The notes: generated by a model from the sequence alone, not told the origin. A stretch of 64,000 nt of DNA from Lysobacter sp. cf310 (GCF_900114355.1 NZ_FOSS01000002.1:201491-265490), one strand, 5' to 3'; positions 16,966 through 25,320 are shown, counted from the stretch's first letter. A program made the numbers and translations.

Positions 16966-18792
16966 ATGTCCGTCCCAGCCCTCGCCGCCGCCGCGCGCAC
17001 GCGTCGCGCCCGCCGCCTCACCCTCACGCTGGCCGGCCTGTTCGCGCTCGCGATCAGCACCCCGGCCCTGGCCCTGACCGAGGTCACCGGCTTCGGCAGC
17101 AACCCCGGCAACCTGCGCATGTTCAAGTTCGTGCCGCCGGGCCTGCCCGCGAACGCGCCGCTGGTGGTCGCCCTGCACGGCTGCGCCCAGAGCGCGGCCA
17201 GCTACGACGCCGAAACCGGTTGGGAACTGCTGGCCCAGCGTTGGCAGTTCGCGCTGCTGCTGCCGCAACAGCAGAGCGGCAACAACGCCAGCAGCTGCTT
17301 CAACTGGTTCGAGAACGGCGACCTCACCCGCGGCCAGGGCGAAGCGCTGTCGATCAAGCAGATGGTCGACCGCATGCGCAGCGACCACGCCAGCGCGGCC
17401 GACCGCGTCTACGTCACCGGCCTGTCGGCGGGCGGCGCGATGGCCTCGGCGATGCTGGCGACCTACCCCGACGTGTTCGCCGGCGGCGCCATCGTCGCCG
17501 GCATCCCCTATCGCTGCGCGACCAGCCAGAGCGCGGCCTTCGGCTGCATGAACCCCGGCAGCGACCTCACGCCCGCGCAATGGGGCGACAAGGTGCGCGC
17601 GGCCAGCCCCCACGCCGGCCCCTGGCCCATCGTCTCGATCTGGCACGGCGACGCCGACTACACCGTGCGCCCGGCCAACCAGACCGAAAGCCTGCAGCAA
17701 TGGACCAACGTGCACGGCATCGACCAGACCCCGGACGTGCAGGACACCATCGCCGGTTATCCGCACAAGGTCTATCGCGACGCCGCCGGCCGCGCCCTGG
17801 TCGAAACCTACACGATCACCGGCATGGGCCACGGCACCCCGGTCGATCCCGGCAGCGGCGAAAGCCAGTGCGGCACCGCCGGCGCCTACCTCCTCGACGT
17901 CAACATCTGCTCCAGCTATTACATCGCGCGCTTCTGGGGCCTGGACAACCTGGACGGGATCGCGCCGCAGGTCGCGCTGACCGCGCCGGCCGACGGCGCC
18001 AACGTCAGCGGCAACGTCGCGCTCGCCGCCGATGCCAGCGACAACGTCGCCGTCGACCGGGTCGAGTTCCTGCTGGACGGCAACCTGATCGCCAGCGACG
18101 CCAGCACCCCGTACACCGGCGCCTGGAACAGCGCCAGCAGCAGCGACGGCGCGCATAGCCTGCAGGCGCGCGCCTACGACCTGGCCGGCAACGTCGGCAG
18201 TTCGGTCGCGGTCGGCGTCATCGTCAGCGGTGGAACCGGCGGCGGCAGCGGCGGCGTGCTGAACTTCGACAACGAAGACGCCAACGACGGCTACGTCAAA
18301 GCCGACGCCAACGGCGGCGCGCCCGCGGTGGGCACGCTGGAAGCCAGCTATGGCCTGGCTTCCGGCCGCGGCGCCGACGGCAAGTACAACCGCAGCCTGC
18401 TGTCCTTCGACACCGCCGCGATTCCCGACGGCGCCACCGTCGTGTCCGCCACCGTCAGCGTGGTCTATCGCAGCGCCTACGGCGACCCCTGGAGCAATCC
18501 GGCCGGCAACACCCTGCTGATCGACGTGCGCAACGGTTGCTACGGCGCCTGCACCATCGAGGCCGCCGACTACGCCGCCGCCGCGAGCGCCACCGCGGTC
18601 GCTCAGTTGCCGCCCTTCACCGGCGGCAGCCAGGCCAGCACCGCCTTCGACGCCGCCGGCCTGGCCGCGATCAACCGCGGCGGCCGCACCCAGCTGCGCC
18701 TGCGCTACGCCAGCCCGCAGACGGCGACGAACTATCTGTGGATCGATCGCGGGGCGAGCGCGAAGCTGCGGGTGGAGTATGTGATGCCTTGA
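16966..18792 (+). CDS. Secreted PHB-depolymerase-family esterase with Ig-like and DNRLRE-type C-terminal domains
   Basis: A 608-residue exported esterase. The signal peptide is residues 1-36 (LTLAGLFALAISTPALA). The catalytic domain (about 40-330) has VALHGCAQS (oxyanion region), lipase box GLSAGG with Ser154, WHGDADYTV (Asp) and GMGHGTPV (His), as in the PHB depolymerase/feruloyl-esterase group. An Ig-like domain follows (PQVALTAPADGANVSGNVALAADASDN), then a Gly-rich linker and a C-terminal DNRLRE/CBM96-like module. The layout suggests attack on a polymer, with the accessory domains binding substrate or surface. gtaggag precedes ATG 16966; the open frame extends to 16708 but lacks family sequence. 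The real polymer is undetermined. Confidence 0.87.
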   Translation: MSVPALAAAARTRRARRLTLTLAGLFALAISTPALALTEVTGFGSNPGNLRMFKFVPPGLPANAPLVVALHGCAQSAASYDAETGWELLAQRWQFALLLPQQQSGNNASSCFNWFENGDLTRGQGEALSIKQMVDRMRSDHASAADRVYVTGLSAGGAMASAMLATYPDVFAGGAIVAGIPYRCATSQSAAFGCMNPGSDLTPAQWGDKVRAASPHAGPWPIVSIWHGDADYTVRPANQTESLQQWTNVHGIDQTPDVQDTIAGYPHKVYRDAAGRALVETYTITGMGHGTPVDPGSGESQCGTAGAYLLDVNICSSYYIARFWGLDNLDGIAPQVALTAPADGANVSGNVALAADASDNVAVDRVEFLLDGNLIASDASTPYTGAWNSASSSDGAHSLQARAYDLAGNVGSSVAVGVIVSGGTGGGSGGVLNFDNEDANDGYVKADANGGAPAVGTLEASYGLASGRGADGKYNRSLLSFDTAAIPDGATVVSATVSVVYRSAYGDPWSNPAGNTLLIDVRNGCYGACTIEAADYAAAASATAVAQLPPFTGGSQASTAFDAAGLAAINRGGRTQLRLRYASPQTATNYLWIDRGASAKLRVEYVMP

Positions 18793-18817
18793 GCTAACGG
18801 CGGGCGCGATGCGGCGA

Positions 18818-19294
18818 TCAGTTCTCCACCACCGACGGATCGCCCACGTTCACCCTGCCGGACCCGCCGACCCCACCGCCGCTACCGCCGCTGCTCCAAG
18901 CCGGGTTGTAGCCGCCGCTGCCGCCGGTTTCGGCGCCGCCGCCGCCGCCGTAGCCGCTGCCGGCGCCGCCGTCTGTGCGCGTCATGCGGCCGTCGGTGGT
19001 GCCGTAGAGGCCGAAGTTGTCCGTGATGTAGTACTTCGCGCAGTAGTCCGCGTTGCAGATGATGTAGATATCGCCCTTGTTCCAGAACACCTCGCCGAAC
19101 CATTGGTTGAACAAGGGTTTCATCTGCTCCACATACTCCGCCGTTTCTTCATCCGGCAAGGGATGCGCGATTTGGCAGCCGTTATCGCATATGAAGGGGC
19201 CGCGCTCAGCAGCAACCAGCCAGACCCCGGCAATCGCCAGCGGCACGGCGACGCCCATGATCAGACACCATTTCTTAAGGCTTACAGCACGCAT
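18818..19294 (-). CDS. Unknown membrane-anchored protein with Gly-rich tail (duplicated copy A2)
   Basis: A 158-residue protein of no family I recognise. Residues 8-28 form one N-terminal membrane segment or uncleaved signal. The conserved middle has ICDNGCQIAHP, then MKPLFNQWFGEVFWNKGDIYIICNADYCAKYYITDNFG, with four Cys that may pair outside the cytoplasm. The last 55 residues are a Gly/Ser-rich tail ending RVNVGDPSVVEN. Its paralogue at 20680-21156 has the same tail almost unchanged. The gene overlaps the Sel1-like gene upstream by 20 bases. Function unknown; the pairing and envelope location suggest it works with that protein. Confidence 0.85.
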   Translation of the reverse strand: MRAVSLKKWCLIMGVAVPLAIAGVWLVAAERGPFICDNGCQIAHPLPDEETAEYVEQMKPLFNQWFGEVFWNKGDIYIICNADYCAKYYITDNFGLYGTTDGRMTRTDGGAGSGYGGGGGAETGGSGGYNPAWSSGGSGGGVGGSGRVNVGDPSVVEN

Positions 19295-20177
19295 CGTAGA
19301 TATCCCTTCCCTGTTGGGTAGCCGTCGCCAGTTGCGTTGAATTCAATAGATCGGCATAGGCCTGAAGACGCTTCTGGCCGTAGGCGCTGGGTGCGGCCAG
19401 GTCCTTCGCGTAGTAGTAGGCATAGGCCCTGATCGGATCGCGCCGGGTAATCACGCCGTAGTGGTAGGCATCGCCGAGACTCATCAGCCCTTCGATGCTC
19501 CCGCCCGCAGCGGCCTGCTGCATGTAGTGCATGGCTTTACGCCTGTAAGCGATGACCTTCTCGGGATCGGAAAGCATCTGAGAGGAATTGCCGATCACCG
19601 CTTCCGCATTCCGTGCATAGCTGAGCTGGGCCATGGCGATGCCGCTGTCGGCGGCCTGCTCCAGCCAGCGCACATTGTTCCGGTACTGATCGAGGGTGAG
19701 GCCGTGGCATTGCGGCGGCGTGCGCGCAATCAGCTGGGCCTCCAGGTCGTCGCCTGCCACCGGCGCAGCCCGCGTGCCGCTGCCGCTGCCGCCGTGATAG
19801 AGCGCGTAGCGACAGCCCTCGACCTTGACGAACAGATAGAAGGCGGCGTCGTTGTCGCCCGCTTCCGCGCGCGGCTGCAGTGCCGCCACCACGTCCACCG
19901 CGCGTCCGGGCGGCGGATCGTAGCTGCGGGTGAAGGTCGACACGCGCGGCACCGTGTTCGGCCGACGCGCGCGCAACAGCTCGGCGGCTGGTCCGCCGGT
20001 GGCGGGCGCTTGGGCGGCGGTCATGTTGGGTGACTCAACGGCCTCTGCAGGGCGCTCCGCGGCGGCCGCATGCGATTCTGGCGCACGCCGGCTCCACCAC
20101 CCGCCGGCCGCCAGGCCCACCGTCAACAAAGCGATGAGCACGATCGCGATACGCGACCGGCGCTGATTGGACTGCAT
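19275..20177 (-). CDS. Membrane-anchored Sel1-like repeat protein (duplicated copy B2)
   Basis: A 300-residue protein. Residues 9-28 are a membrane anchor (IAIVLIALLTVGLAAGGWW), followed by an Ala/Pro-rich periplasmic linker. The C-terminal two-thirds are helical with Sel1/TPR-like units: RNNVRWLEQAADSGIAMAQLSYA, AYRRKAMHYMQQAAAGGSIEGLMSLGDAYHYGV and DPIRAYAYYYA. It ends IYDACCKP. Such repeats mediate protein contacts; no enzyme motif is seen. It is translationally coupled to the downstream small Gly-rich protein by overlap. A paralogue lies at 21140-22030. gaaaggag precedes ATG 20177. Confidence 0.85.
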   Translation of the reverse strand: MQSNQRRSRIAIVLIALLTVGLAAGGWWSRRAPESHAAAAERPAEAVESPNMTAAQAPATGGPAAELLRARRPNTVPRVSTFTRSYDPPPGRAVDVVAALQPRAEAGDNDAAFYLFVKVEGCRYALYHGGSGSGTRAAPVAGDDLEAQLIARTPPQCHGLTLDQYRNNVRWLEQAADSGIAMAQLSYARNAEAVIGNSSQMLSDPEKVIAYRRKAMHYMQQAAAGGSIEGLMSLGDAYHYGVITRRDPIRAYAYYYAKDLAAPSAYGQKRLQAYADLLNSTQLATATQQGRDIYDACCKP

Positions 20178-20453
20178 TCCCTCGCTCCTTTCGTTCCATT
20201 CAAGTCGCCGGCGAGCAGGCCGGCATGCTCCCGCCGGCTCGCATTCGATGAAATTGGCCTACGATTTATCAAAAAGTAAAACAGCGCCCTGATATGAAAA
20301 TCAATCCAAAATTGAAGCGCCGATGGAGCGGCGTGCTTCACGCGCACCGAAGGCATCTCCTTAGCTGATGAGGTGCGCAGAATCTGCGCCAACCCTTTCG
20401 CGGCGATCTCACGCGCTATCCGCTGCGCATCGCGGCTGCCGCATCGTCCAACG
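20178..20453. other. Leader of the second operon copy, no gene
   Basis: 276 bases matching, with divergence, the leader of the other copy (22031-22307). AT-rich islands occur (atttatcaaaaagtaaaaca near 20264-20283). Shared elements include tgatgaggtgcgcagaatctgcg here and tgatgaagtacgcagaatttgcg there, containing the inverted repeat gcagaat-tgc. The promoter of the B2-A2 pair is probably here. No open frame is credible. Confidence 0.6.
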
Positions 20454-20640
20454 ATGCGACGACCGACTTCTCTGAGCGGCAATCCCTAACCCGCGTTGGC
20501 GCGGGTGCGCGAGCTATCGCCGTCAGGTCCGCGCCCGGGTACGACACTGCCCGCGCCTTACGCGCGGGCACACGAGGCCGCAGTGCCGACGGCGCCAATC
20601 GCCCGAATACGACACCCATCGCTCAGGTTTCGCAGCAAAC
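20454..20640 (+). pseudogene. Decayed 5' fragment of the ygjP-like gene, left by tandem duplication
   Basis: The sequence from ATG 20454 aligns with the start of the intact gene at 22308. There, atgcaacgactgacctatct continues to gagcggctatccc; here, atgcgacgaccgacttctct continues to gagcggcaatccc and then reads taa. Translated it gives MRRPTSLSGNP and stops. Similarity continues after the stop (ttacgcgcgggcacacgagg here, ttacgcgcaagcgcacgagg in the gene) to about 20640 and then ends. It is offset from the gene by 1854 bases, the same offset as between the two operon copies. It marks the right end of a duplicated unit of about 1.8 kb. Confidence 0.85.
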
Positions 20641-20650
20641 CGAAAGCGAC

Positions 20651-20667
20651 GCCCGCACGATGCGGGC
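20651..20667 (-). terminator. Weak hairpin after the A1 gene
   Basis: gcccgca (20651-20657) and tgcgggc (20661-20667) form a 7-bp stem, 13 bases beyond the A1 stop on the minus strand. There is no clear T-run, so termination is only possible. Confidence 0.35.
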
Positions 20668-20679
20668 GCCGTGCGGGGC

Positions 20680-21156
20680 TTAGTTCTCCACCACCGAAGG
20701 ATCGCCCACGTTCACCCTGCCGGAACCGCCGACCCCACCACCGCTACCGCCGCTGCTCCAACCCGGGTTGTAGCCGCCGCTGCCGCCGGTTTCGGCGCCG
20801 CCGCCACCGCCGTAGCCGCTGCCGGCGCCGCCGTCTGTGCGCGGGATGCGTCCGTCGTTGGTGCCGAAGATGCCGAAGTCGTCGGTGATGTAGTACTTCG
20901 CGCAGTAGTCCGCGTTGCAGATGATGTAGATATCGCCCTTGTTCCAGAACACGTCGCCGAACCATTGGTTGAACAAGGGCTTCATGCGCTCGATGTAGTC
21001 CAAGGTGGCGGGGTCGGGTTTGGGATAGCCGATCTGACAGCCGTTGTCGCATTCGAACGGCCCGCGCTCGGCTGCCACCAGCCAAGTGCCGGCAGCCAGT
21101 AGCGGAATCGCCAGCGCAGCGACCAGCCACGCCTTGTGTTTACTTGCAGCATGCAT
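20680..21156 (-). CDS. Unknown membrane-anchored protein with Gly-rich tail (copy A1)
   Basis: A 158-residue paralogue of the protein at 18818-19294. The N-terminal anchor (AWLVAALAIPLLAAGTWLVAAERG) is diverged. The core CDNGCQIGYPKPDPATLDYIERMKPLFNQWFGDVFWNKGDIYIICNADYCAKYYITDDFG and the 55-residue Gly-rich tail ending VNVGDPSVVEN are almost unchanged. The open frame extends to 21276, but ATG 21156 has GAAGGAGAATCTACG directly before it and matches the start of the paralogue. It overlaps the end of the Sel1-like gene upstream by 17 bases. Strong purifying selection on the tail implies it is functional and not a mere spacer. Function unknown. Confidence 0.87.
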   Translation of the reverse strand: MHAASKHKAWLVAALAIPLLAAGTWLVAAERGPFECDNGCQIGYPKPDPATLDYIERMKPLFNQWFGDVFWNKGDIYIICNADYCAKYYITDDFGIFGTNDGRIPRTDGGAGSGYGGGGGAETGGSGGYNPGWSSGGSGGGVGGSGRVNVGDPSVVEN

Positions 21157-22030
21157 CGTAGATTCTCCTTCCTTGTTGAGTGGCCGCAGCCAGTTGTGAG
21201 GGATCGAGTGGTTTCGCGTAATTGCCCAGGCGGAACTGCCCGTACTGCGGCAAGGCCAGGCTTTCCGCGTAGGCATAGGCGTAGGCGCGGGCCGGGTCGC
21301 GCGGCGCTAGCACGCCGTAGTGGTAGGCATCGCCGAGGCTGTGCAAGGCACCGACGCTGCCGTTGGCAGCCGCCCGATGCAGGTAGCCCATCGCCTTGCG
21401 CCGGTAGGCGATGACCTTTTCGGGATTCGCCAGCATCTGCGAGGAGTTCCCGACCACAGCCTCGGCATTTCCGGCGTAGCTGAGCTGCGCCATGATCAAT
21501 CCGCTGTCGGCGGCCTGCTCCAGCCAACGCAGGTTGTTCCGGTAGTGCTCGGGCGTCAGGCCGTGGCAATCCGGTGACGTACGCGCGATCAATTGCGACT
21601 CGATACTGTCGCCGCTGGTCGGTGCCGCACGGCGGTTGTCGCCGCTGTGATAGAGCTGGTAACGGCAGCCCTCGATCTTGAGAAACAGGTAGAACGCTGC
21701 GTCGTTGTCGCCGGCCTCGGCACGCGGCTGCAGGGCTGCGATCACGTCCAGCGCGCGCCCGCGCGGCAGGTCGTAACTGCGCTCGGTGCTCAGATCCCGT
21801 CTCGCCGCACCGGGACGGCGTGCGCGCGCGATATCGCCAGCGGGATCGCCGCCGCCGAGGTCGGCCGGCGGGTCGACACCTGCGATCGGCACGGGCGAAA
21901 GCTCGGCCCATCGCGCGACGGGCGTCGCGTCCTGTCCGCGCCGGCCCCACCACCAGCCCGCCGCCAGACCCACCGCCAGCAGGGTTATGAGCACGATCGC
22001 GATACGCGACCCGCGCGGATTGGATTGCAT
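21140..22030 (-). CDS. Membrane-anchored Sel1-like repeat protein (copy B1)
   Basis: A 296-residue paralogue of the protein at 19275-20177. The anchor is MQSNPRGSRIAIVLITLLAVGLAAGWWWG. The linker has diverged, while the helical core (ALQPRAEAGDNDAAFYLFLKIEGCRY, NNLRWLEQAADSGLIMAQLSYAGNAEAVVGNSSQML, AYRRKAMGYLHRAAANGSVGALHSLGDAYHYGV) is well conserved. It ends IYDACCK. The open frame reaches 22201, but I choose ATG 22030 because it matches the paralogue start and has a gaaggaa-type ribosome site. It is the first gene of the operon and diverges from the ygjP-like gene. No enzymatic residues are recognised. Confidence 0.87.
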   Translation of the reverse strand: MQSNPRGSRIAIVLITLLAVGLAAGWWWGRRGQDATPVARWAELSPVPIAGVDPPADLGGGDPAGDIARARRPGAARRDLSTERSYDLPRGRALDVIAALQPRAEAGDNDAAFYLFLKIEGCRYQLYHSGDNRRAAPTSGDSIESQLIARTSPDCHGLTPEHYRNNLRWLEQAADSGLIMAQLSYAGNAEAVVGNSSQMLANPEKVIAYRRKAMGYLHRAAANGSVGALHSLGDAYHYGVLAPRDPARAYAYAYAESLALPQYGQFRLGNYAKPLDPSQLAAATQQGRRIYDACCK

Positions 22031-22307
22031 TCCTTCGCTCCTACGCCGTCTTATTCGTCCCCGGCCATCGCCGGCATGCACTCGCCGGTCCGCATCGGAG
22101 AAGCGCGCCACTTCGAGTTGCCGAAAGATAAAACACAATCCTAAATTGACAATCAAGACCAATTTAAAGTTGCGATGAAAATCGACGCGCTTTGCACGCA
22201 TCGAAGGCGCCTCATTCGGTGATGAAGTACGCAGAATTTGCGTGTTTCCACGCGCAGGGACCCCGCACGCTGGCCGTTGCGCAGCGCGACTGCCGTATCG
22301 TCTATCG
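22031..22307. promoter_or_regulatory. Divergent leader between the Sel1-like operon and the ygjP-like gene
   Basis: 277 bases without a gene. It is unusually AT-rich for this genome at 22125-22175 (gataaaacacaatcctaaattg...caatttaaag), probably the promoter zone for the B1-A1 operon. The tgatgaagtacgcagaatttgcg element is shared with 20178-20453. Exact -35/-10 boxes are not assigned. Confidence 0.5.
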
Positions 22308-22823
22308 ATGCAACGACTGACCTATCTGAGCGGCTATCCCGAACCCGTGCTGGCGCGCGTGCGCGAGTTGCTAGCGCAAGGCCGACTGGGCGCGGTGCTG
22401 CGCGAGCGTTACGCGCAAGCGCACGAGGTCCGCAGCGACCGCGCGCTGTACGAATACACCACCGAGCTCAAGGCCCGTTATCTGCGCAAGGCCGAGCCGC
22501 TGCACAAGGTGATCTACGACAACCGCCTGCAGGTGATCGGCCAGGCCCTGGGCACGCACACCGCGATCTCGCGCGTGCAGGGCGGCCGACTCAAGGCCAG
22601 CCGCGAGATCCGCATCGCCAGCGTGTTCCGCGACGCGCCGGCGGAATTCCTCAAGATGATCGTGGTGCACGAGTTGGCGCACCTGAAGGAAAGCGAGCAC
22701 AACCGCGCGTTCTACCAGCTGTGCACGCACATGGAGCCGGACTATCACCAGCTCGAGTTCGATCTGCGCCTTTACCTCACCGCGCTGGATCTGGAGGGCG
22801 CCGCCGCGGCATCGCAGGGCTGA
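22308..22823 (+). CDS. YgjP-like (DUF45) zinc metallopeptidase
   Basis: A 171-residue protein of the YgjP/WLM-like DUF45 group. The zinc motif HELAHLKESEHN gives H121, E122, H125 and a third ligand at H131. The upstream core EPLHKVIYDNRLQVIGQALGTHTAISRV and REIRIASVFRDAPAEFLKMIVV is typical. The family is predicted to be a metal-dependent peptidase; its substrate is unknown. ATG 22308 begins at MQRLTYLSGYPEPVLARVREL. A frame opens upstream at 22242 without conserved content. A damaged copy of its first 190 bases lies at 20454-20640. Confidence 0.85.
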   Translation: MQRLTYLSGYPEPVLARVRELLAQGRLGAVLRERYAQAHEVRSDRALYEYTTELKARYLRKAEPLHKVIYDNRLQVIGQALGTHTAISRVQGGRLKASREIRIASVFRDAPAEFLKMIVVHELAHLKESEHNRAFYQLCTHMEPDYHQLEFDLRLYLTALDLEGAAAASQG

Positions 22824-22844
22824 GCGCGCGCCGGGATCGCCGGC

Positions 22845-23210
22845 TCAGGGCCGCAGCAGCCACGCCGGCAAGGCCAGCACCGCCAGCAGGGCCACGATCG
22901 CGGCCACGATGGCCAGCACCCGCAAGGGTTCGCGGCGCAGGATTCCGGCGAAGGTCTCGGCGCTGCCGTCGCGCTGCGCCGCCGCGTGCTCGGCGCGCGC
23001 ACGCGCCTGACGCTCGGCCTGGTACTGCGCCATCAGCGCGCGCGCGGCGGCCTCGTCGTCGTCGGAGGCGATCCAGATGCCGCCATAGGAGATGCCCCAG
23101 CGGCTGGGCTGGGTCTCGTAGTACTCGATGCGGTGCGCGTCCAGCATCGCGCGCACGTCGGTGGCCTCGTCCTCGGGCACCTGGCGCAGATTCAGCAGCA
23201 GTTTCGACAT
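22845..23210 (-). CDS. DUF6164-like small membrane protein
   Basis: A 121-residue protein. The N-terminal domain (SKLLLNLRQVPEDEATDVRAMLDAHRIEYYETQPSRWGISYGGIWIASDDDEAAARALMAQYQ) is a DUF2007-like ferredoxin-fold segment. A charged helix and one C-terminal membrane segment (VLAIVAAIVALLAVLALPAWLL) follow, ending LRP. I choose ATG 23210, as the nine upstream codons are not conserved-looking. The N-terminal part faces the cytoplasm if the tail anchor inserts in the usual way. It converges with the ygjP-like gene, 21 bases apart. No function known. Confidence 0.75.
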   Translation of the reverse strand: MSKLLLNLRQVPEDEATDVRAMLDAHRIEYYETQPSRWGISYGGIWIASDDDEAAARALMAQYQAERQARARAEHAAAQRDGSAETFAGILRREPLRVLAIVAAIVALLAVLALPAWLLRP

Positions 23211-23345
23211 GCGTCGATGATAGCGCGTCGTCTTCAACTGGCGCTTACATCGCCCGCGCTACTTTGAGCCCTCCCGCGATCGCAAGGAGCGCCGCATGCG
23301 CCGACGCCAGCCCCCCCTTCCGTCCCCGCAGCGCGGTCGTCGCGC

Positions 23346-24479
23346 GTGAGCGAGGGCCACGACTACACCTACGGCATTGAGGAGGAGTACTTCCTGGTGC
23401 GCCCCGGCGCGCACGGCTTGGCCACGCGGGTGCCGGCCGAACTGCTCAAGCAGGCTCGGCGCGAGCTCGGCGACTCGGTCGCCAACGAGATGCTGCAATC
23501 GCAGATCGAGATCTCCAGCCCGATCCTGCGCGACGCCGCGCACGCGCAGCGCTGCCTCACCGACCTGCGCGCCGCGCTGTCGCAGGTGGCCGCGCGTTTC
23601 GACCTGGGCCTGGTCGCCGCCGGCACCCATCCCCTGGGCGTATGGCGCGAGCAGGAGCGCAGCCCGCGCTCGCGCTATCGGCGCATGATGGAGGACTTCC
23701 AGATCGTCGCCCGCCGCAGCCTGGTCTGCGGCCTGCATGTGCACGTGCAACTGCCGCCGGGCGTGGACCGGGTGCGGGTGATGAACCGGGTCATGCCGTG
23801 GTTGCCGCTGTTCCTGGCCCTGTCGACCTCTTCGCCGTTCTGGAACCGCTCGCGCACCGGCCTGCTCAGCTATCGTCAGGCCGTGTACGACGAATGGCCG
23901 CGCACCGGCATCCCGGATTTCTTCGCCGACGAGGCCGAGTACGACGCCTTCGCCGCCCTGCTCACCCGGGTCAACGCGATCAACGACGCACGCTCGCTGT
24001 GGTGGGGCATCCGGCCCTCGCTGCGCTACCCCACCCTGGAGCTGCGCATCGCCGACTGCTGCACGCGGGTGCGTGACGCGCTGGCGATCGCCGCGCTGTA
24101 CCGCTGCCTGCTGCGCTATCTGGTGCGCACGCCGCAGGACGACCCGCCGCGCAGCGCCCTGACCCGGCGCGTGATCGACGAGAACCGCTGGCGCGCCAAG
24201 CGTTTCGGCACCGAAGCCAAGTTCTTCGACGAGAGCGGCGCCGAGCCCGAACCGCTGCCGCAGGCCCTGGCGCGCCTGCGCGTGCTGTGCGCCGACGACA
24301 TCCGCGCCCTGGACTGCGCCGATGCGCTGGCGCCGCTGGATGCGATCATCGCCGAAGGCAGCAGCGCGCACGTGCAGCTGGCTCTGTACCGCGAGCAGCG
24401 CGAACGCGGTCTGACCCGGGTGGCCTCGCTGGACGCGGTGGTCGACTGGCTGCGCGCGGCCACCGTCGCTAGCGACTGA
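23346..24479 (+). CDS. Carboxylate-amine ligase, YbdK-type glutamate-cysteine ligase 2
   Basis: A 377-residue GCS2-family enzyme. YGIEEEYFLV at the start carries the glutamates that bind metal and ATP. LVCGLHVHVQLP, PLFLALSTSSPFWNRSRTGLLSYR and LRYPTLELRIADCCTRVRDALAIAAL follow in family order. YbdK proteins make gamma-glutamyl amide bonds with weak gamma-glutamylcysteine activity; the true amine substrate often differs. The start is GTG 23346 (M is read from gtgagc), close to the IEEE motif. It is followed after 23 bases by a gamma-glutamyl hydrolase-type gene, so the pair may make and break gamma-glutamyl conjugates. Confidence 0.9.
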   Translation: MSEGHDYTYGIEEEYFLVRPGAHGLATRVPAELLKQARRELGDSVANEMLQSQIEISSPILRDAAHAQRCLTDLRAALSQVAARFDLGLVAAGTHPLGVWREQERSPRSRYRRMMEDFQIVARRSLVCGLHVHVQLPPGVDRVRVMNRVMPWLPLFLALSTSSPFWNRSRTGLLSYRQAVYDEWPRTGIPDFFADEAEYDAFAALLTRVNAINDARSLWWGIRPSLRYPTLELRIADCCTRVRDALAIAALYRCLLRYLVRTPQDDPPRSALTRRVIDENRWRAKRFGTEAKFFDESGAEPEPLPQALARLRVLCADDIRALDCADALAPLDAIIAEGSSAHVQLALYREQRERGLTRVASLDAVVDWLRAATVASD

Positions 24480-24502
24480 TCGCTCCTTACACGAGGCCGT
24501 CC

Positions 24503-25288
24503 ATGTCCACTCGCAAACTGCTGATCGGCCTGTCCCCGCGCCTGATGCGCAACCTGCCCGCGCAATATGGCTTCCGCAACAAGACCCTGCAGTACCTGGA
24601 ACAGTCGATGGCGCACTGGGTGATGTCGGCCGGCGCGCTGGTGGCGATGATTCCCACCGTCGACCCGCACGGCGACGTCCAGCGCAGCGACCTGTCGGTG
24701 CGCGAGTATGCGCATTCCTTCGACGGCCTGATCCTGCAGGGCGGCGCCGACATCGACCCGGTCGCCTACGGCGAGCAGCCCAGCGAGATGCTGCAGAGCA
24801 CCGACCCGGACCGCGACCGCTTCGAGCTGTCGCTGCTGCGCGCCTTCGTCGCCGCCGGCAAGCCGGTGCTGGGGGTGTGCCGCGGCATGCAGCTGATCAA
24901 CGTGGCCTACGGCGGCAGTCTGTACCAGGACCTGGTCGCCGGCGGCGCCACCCGCAGCGTGCATTACCTGCCCGATCGCTACGACGAGCATGCCCACCCG
25001 TTGCGCGTTCAAGCCGATGGCTGGCTGGCCAGCCTGTATCCGCCGCAGGAAGGCACGCGGGTGAACTCCATCCACCACCAGGGCATCCGCCGGCTCGGCG
25101 AAGGCCTGGAGGTCGAGGCCTGGTCCGAGGACGGCATCCCCGAATGCGTGCGTGCGCGCGACGCCGCCTTCGTGGTCGGCGTGCAATGGCATCCGGAATT
25201 CCACGACGCGCGTTTTCCCGAGCTGATGCCCGGGCGCCCCTTGCTGGATGCGTTCCTGGCCGCGGCCGAGGCCGGGCGCCGCGACTAG
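24503..25288 (+). CDS. Class I glutamine amidotransferase-like gamma-glutamyl hydrolase (peptidase C26)
   Basis: A 261-residue protein of the PuuD-like C26 family. FDGLILQGGADIDPVAYGE is the substrate loop. The nucleophile elbow GVCRGMQLINVAYGGSLYQDL places Cys126. VNSIHHQGI and VQWHPEFHD supply the catalytic His and Glu. PuuD hydrolyses gamma-glutamyl-gamma-aminobutyrate in putrescine breakdown. Together with the YbdK-type ligase immediately upstream it could form a gamma-glutamylation cycle for an amine. No glutamine synthetase-like PuuA is present, so polyamine use is not shown. Probably in an operon with its upstream neighbour. Confidence 0.9.
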   Translation: MSTRKLLIGLSPRLMRNLPAQYGFRNKTLQYLEQSMAHWVMSAGALVAMIPTVDPHGDVQRSDLSVREYAHSFDGLILQGGADIDPVAYGEQPSEMLQSTDPDRDRFELSLLRAFVAAGKPVLGVCRGMQLINVAYGGSLYQDLVAGGATRSVHYLPDRYDEHAHPLRVQADGWLASLYPPQEGTRVNSIHHQGIRRLGEGLEVEAWSEDGIPECVRARDAAFVVGVQWHPEFHDARFPELMPGRPLLDAFLAAAEAGRRD

Positions 25289-25320
25289 CGCTGAGCCGCG
25301 CCGTCGCGGCACGCGAACCC

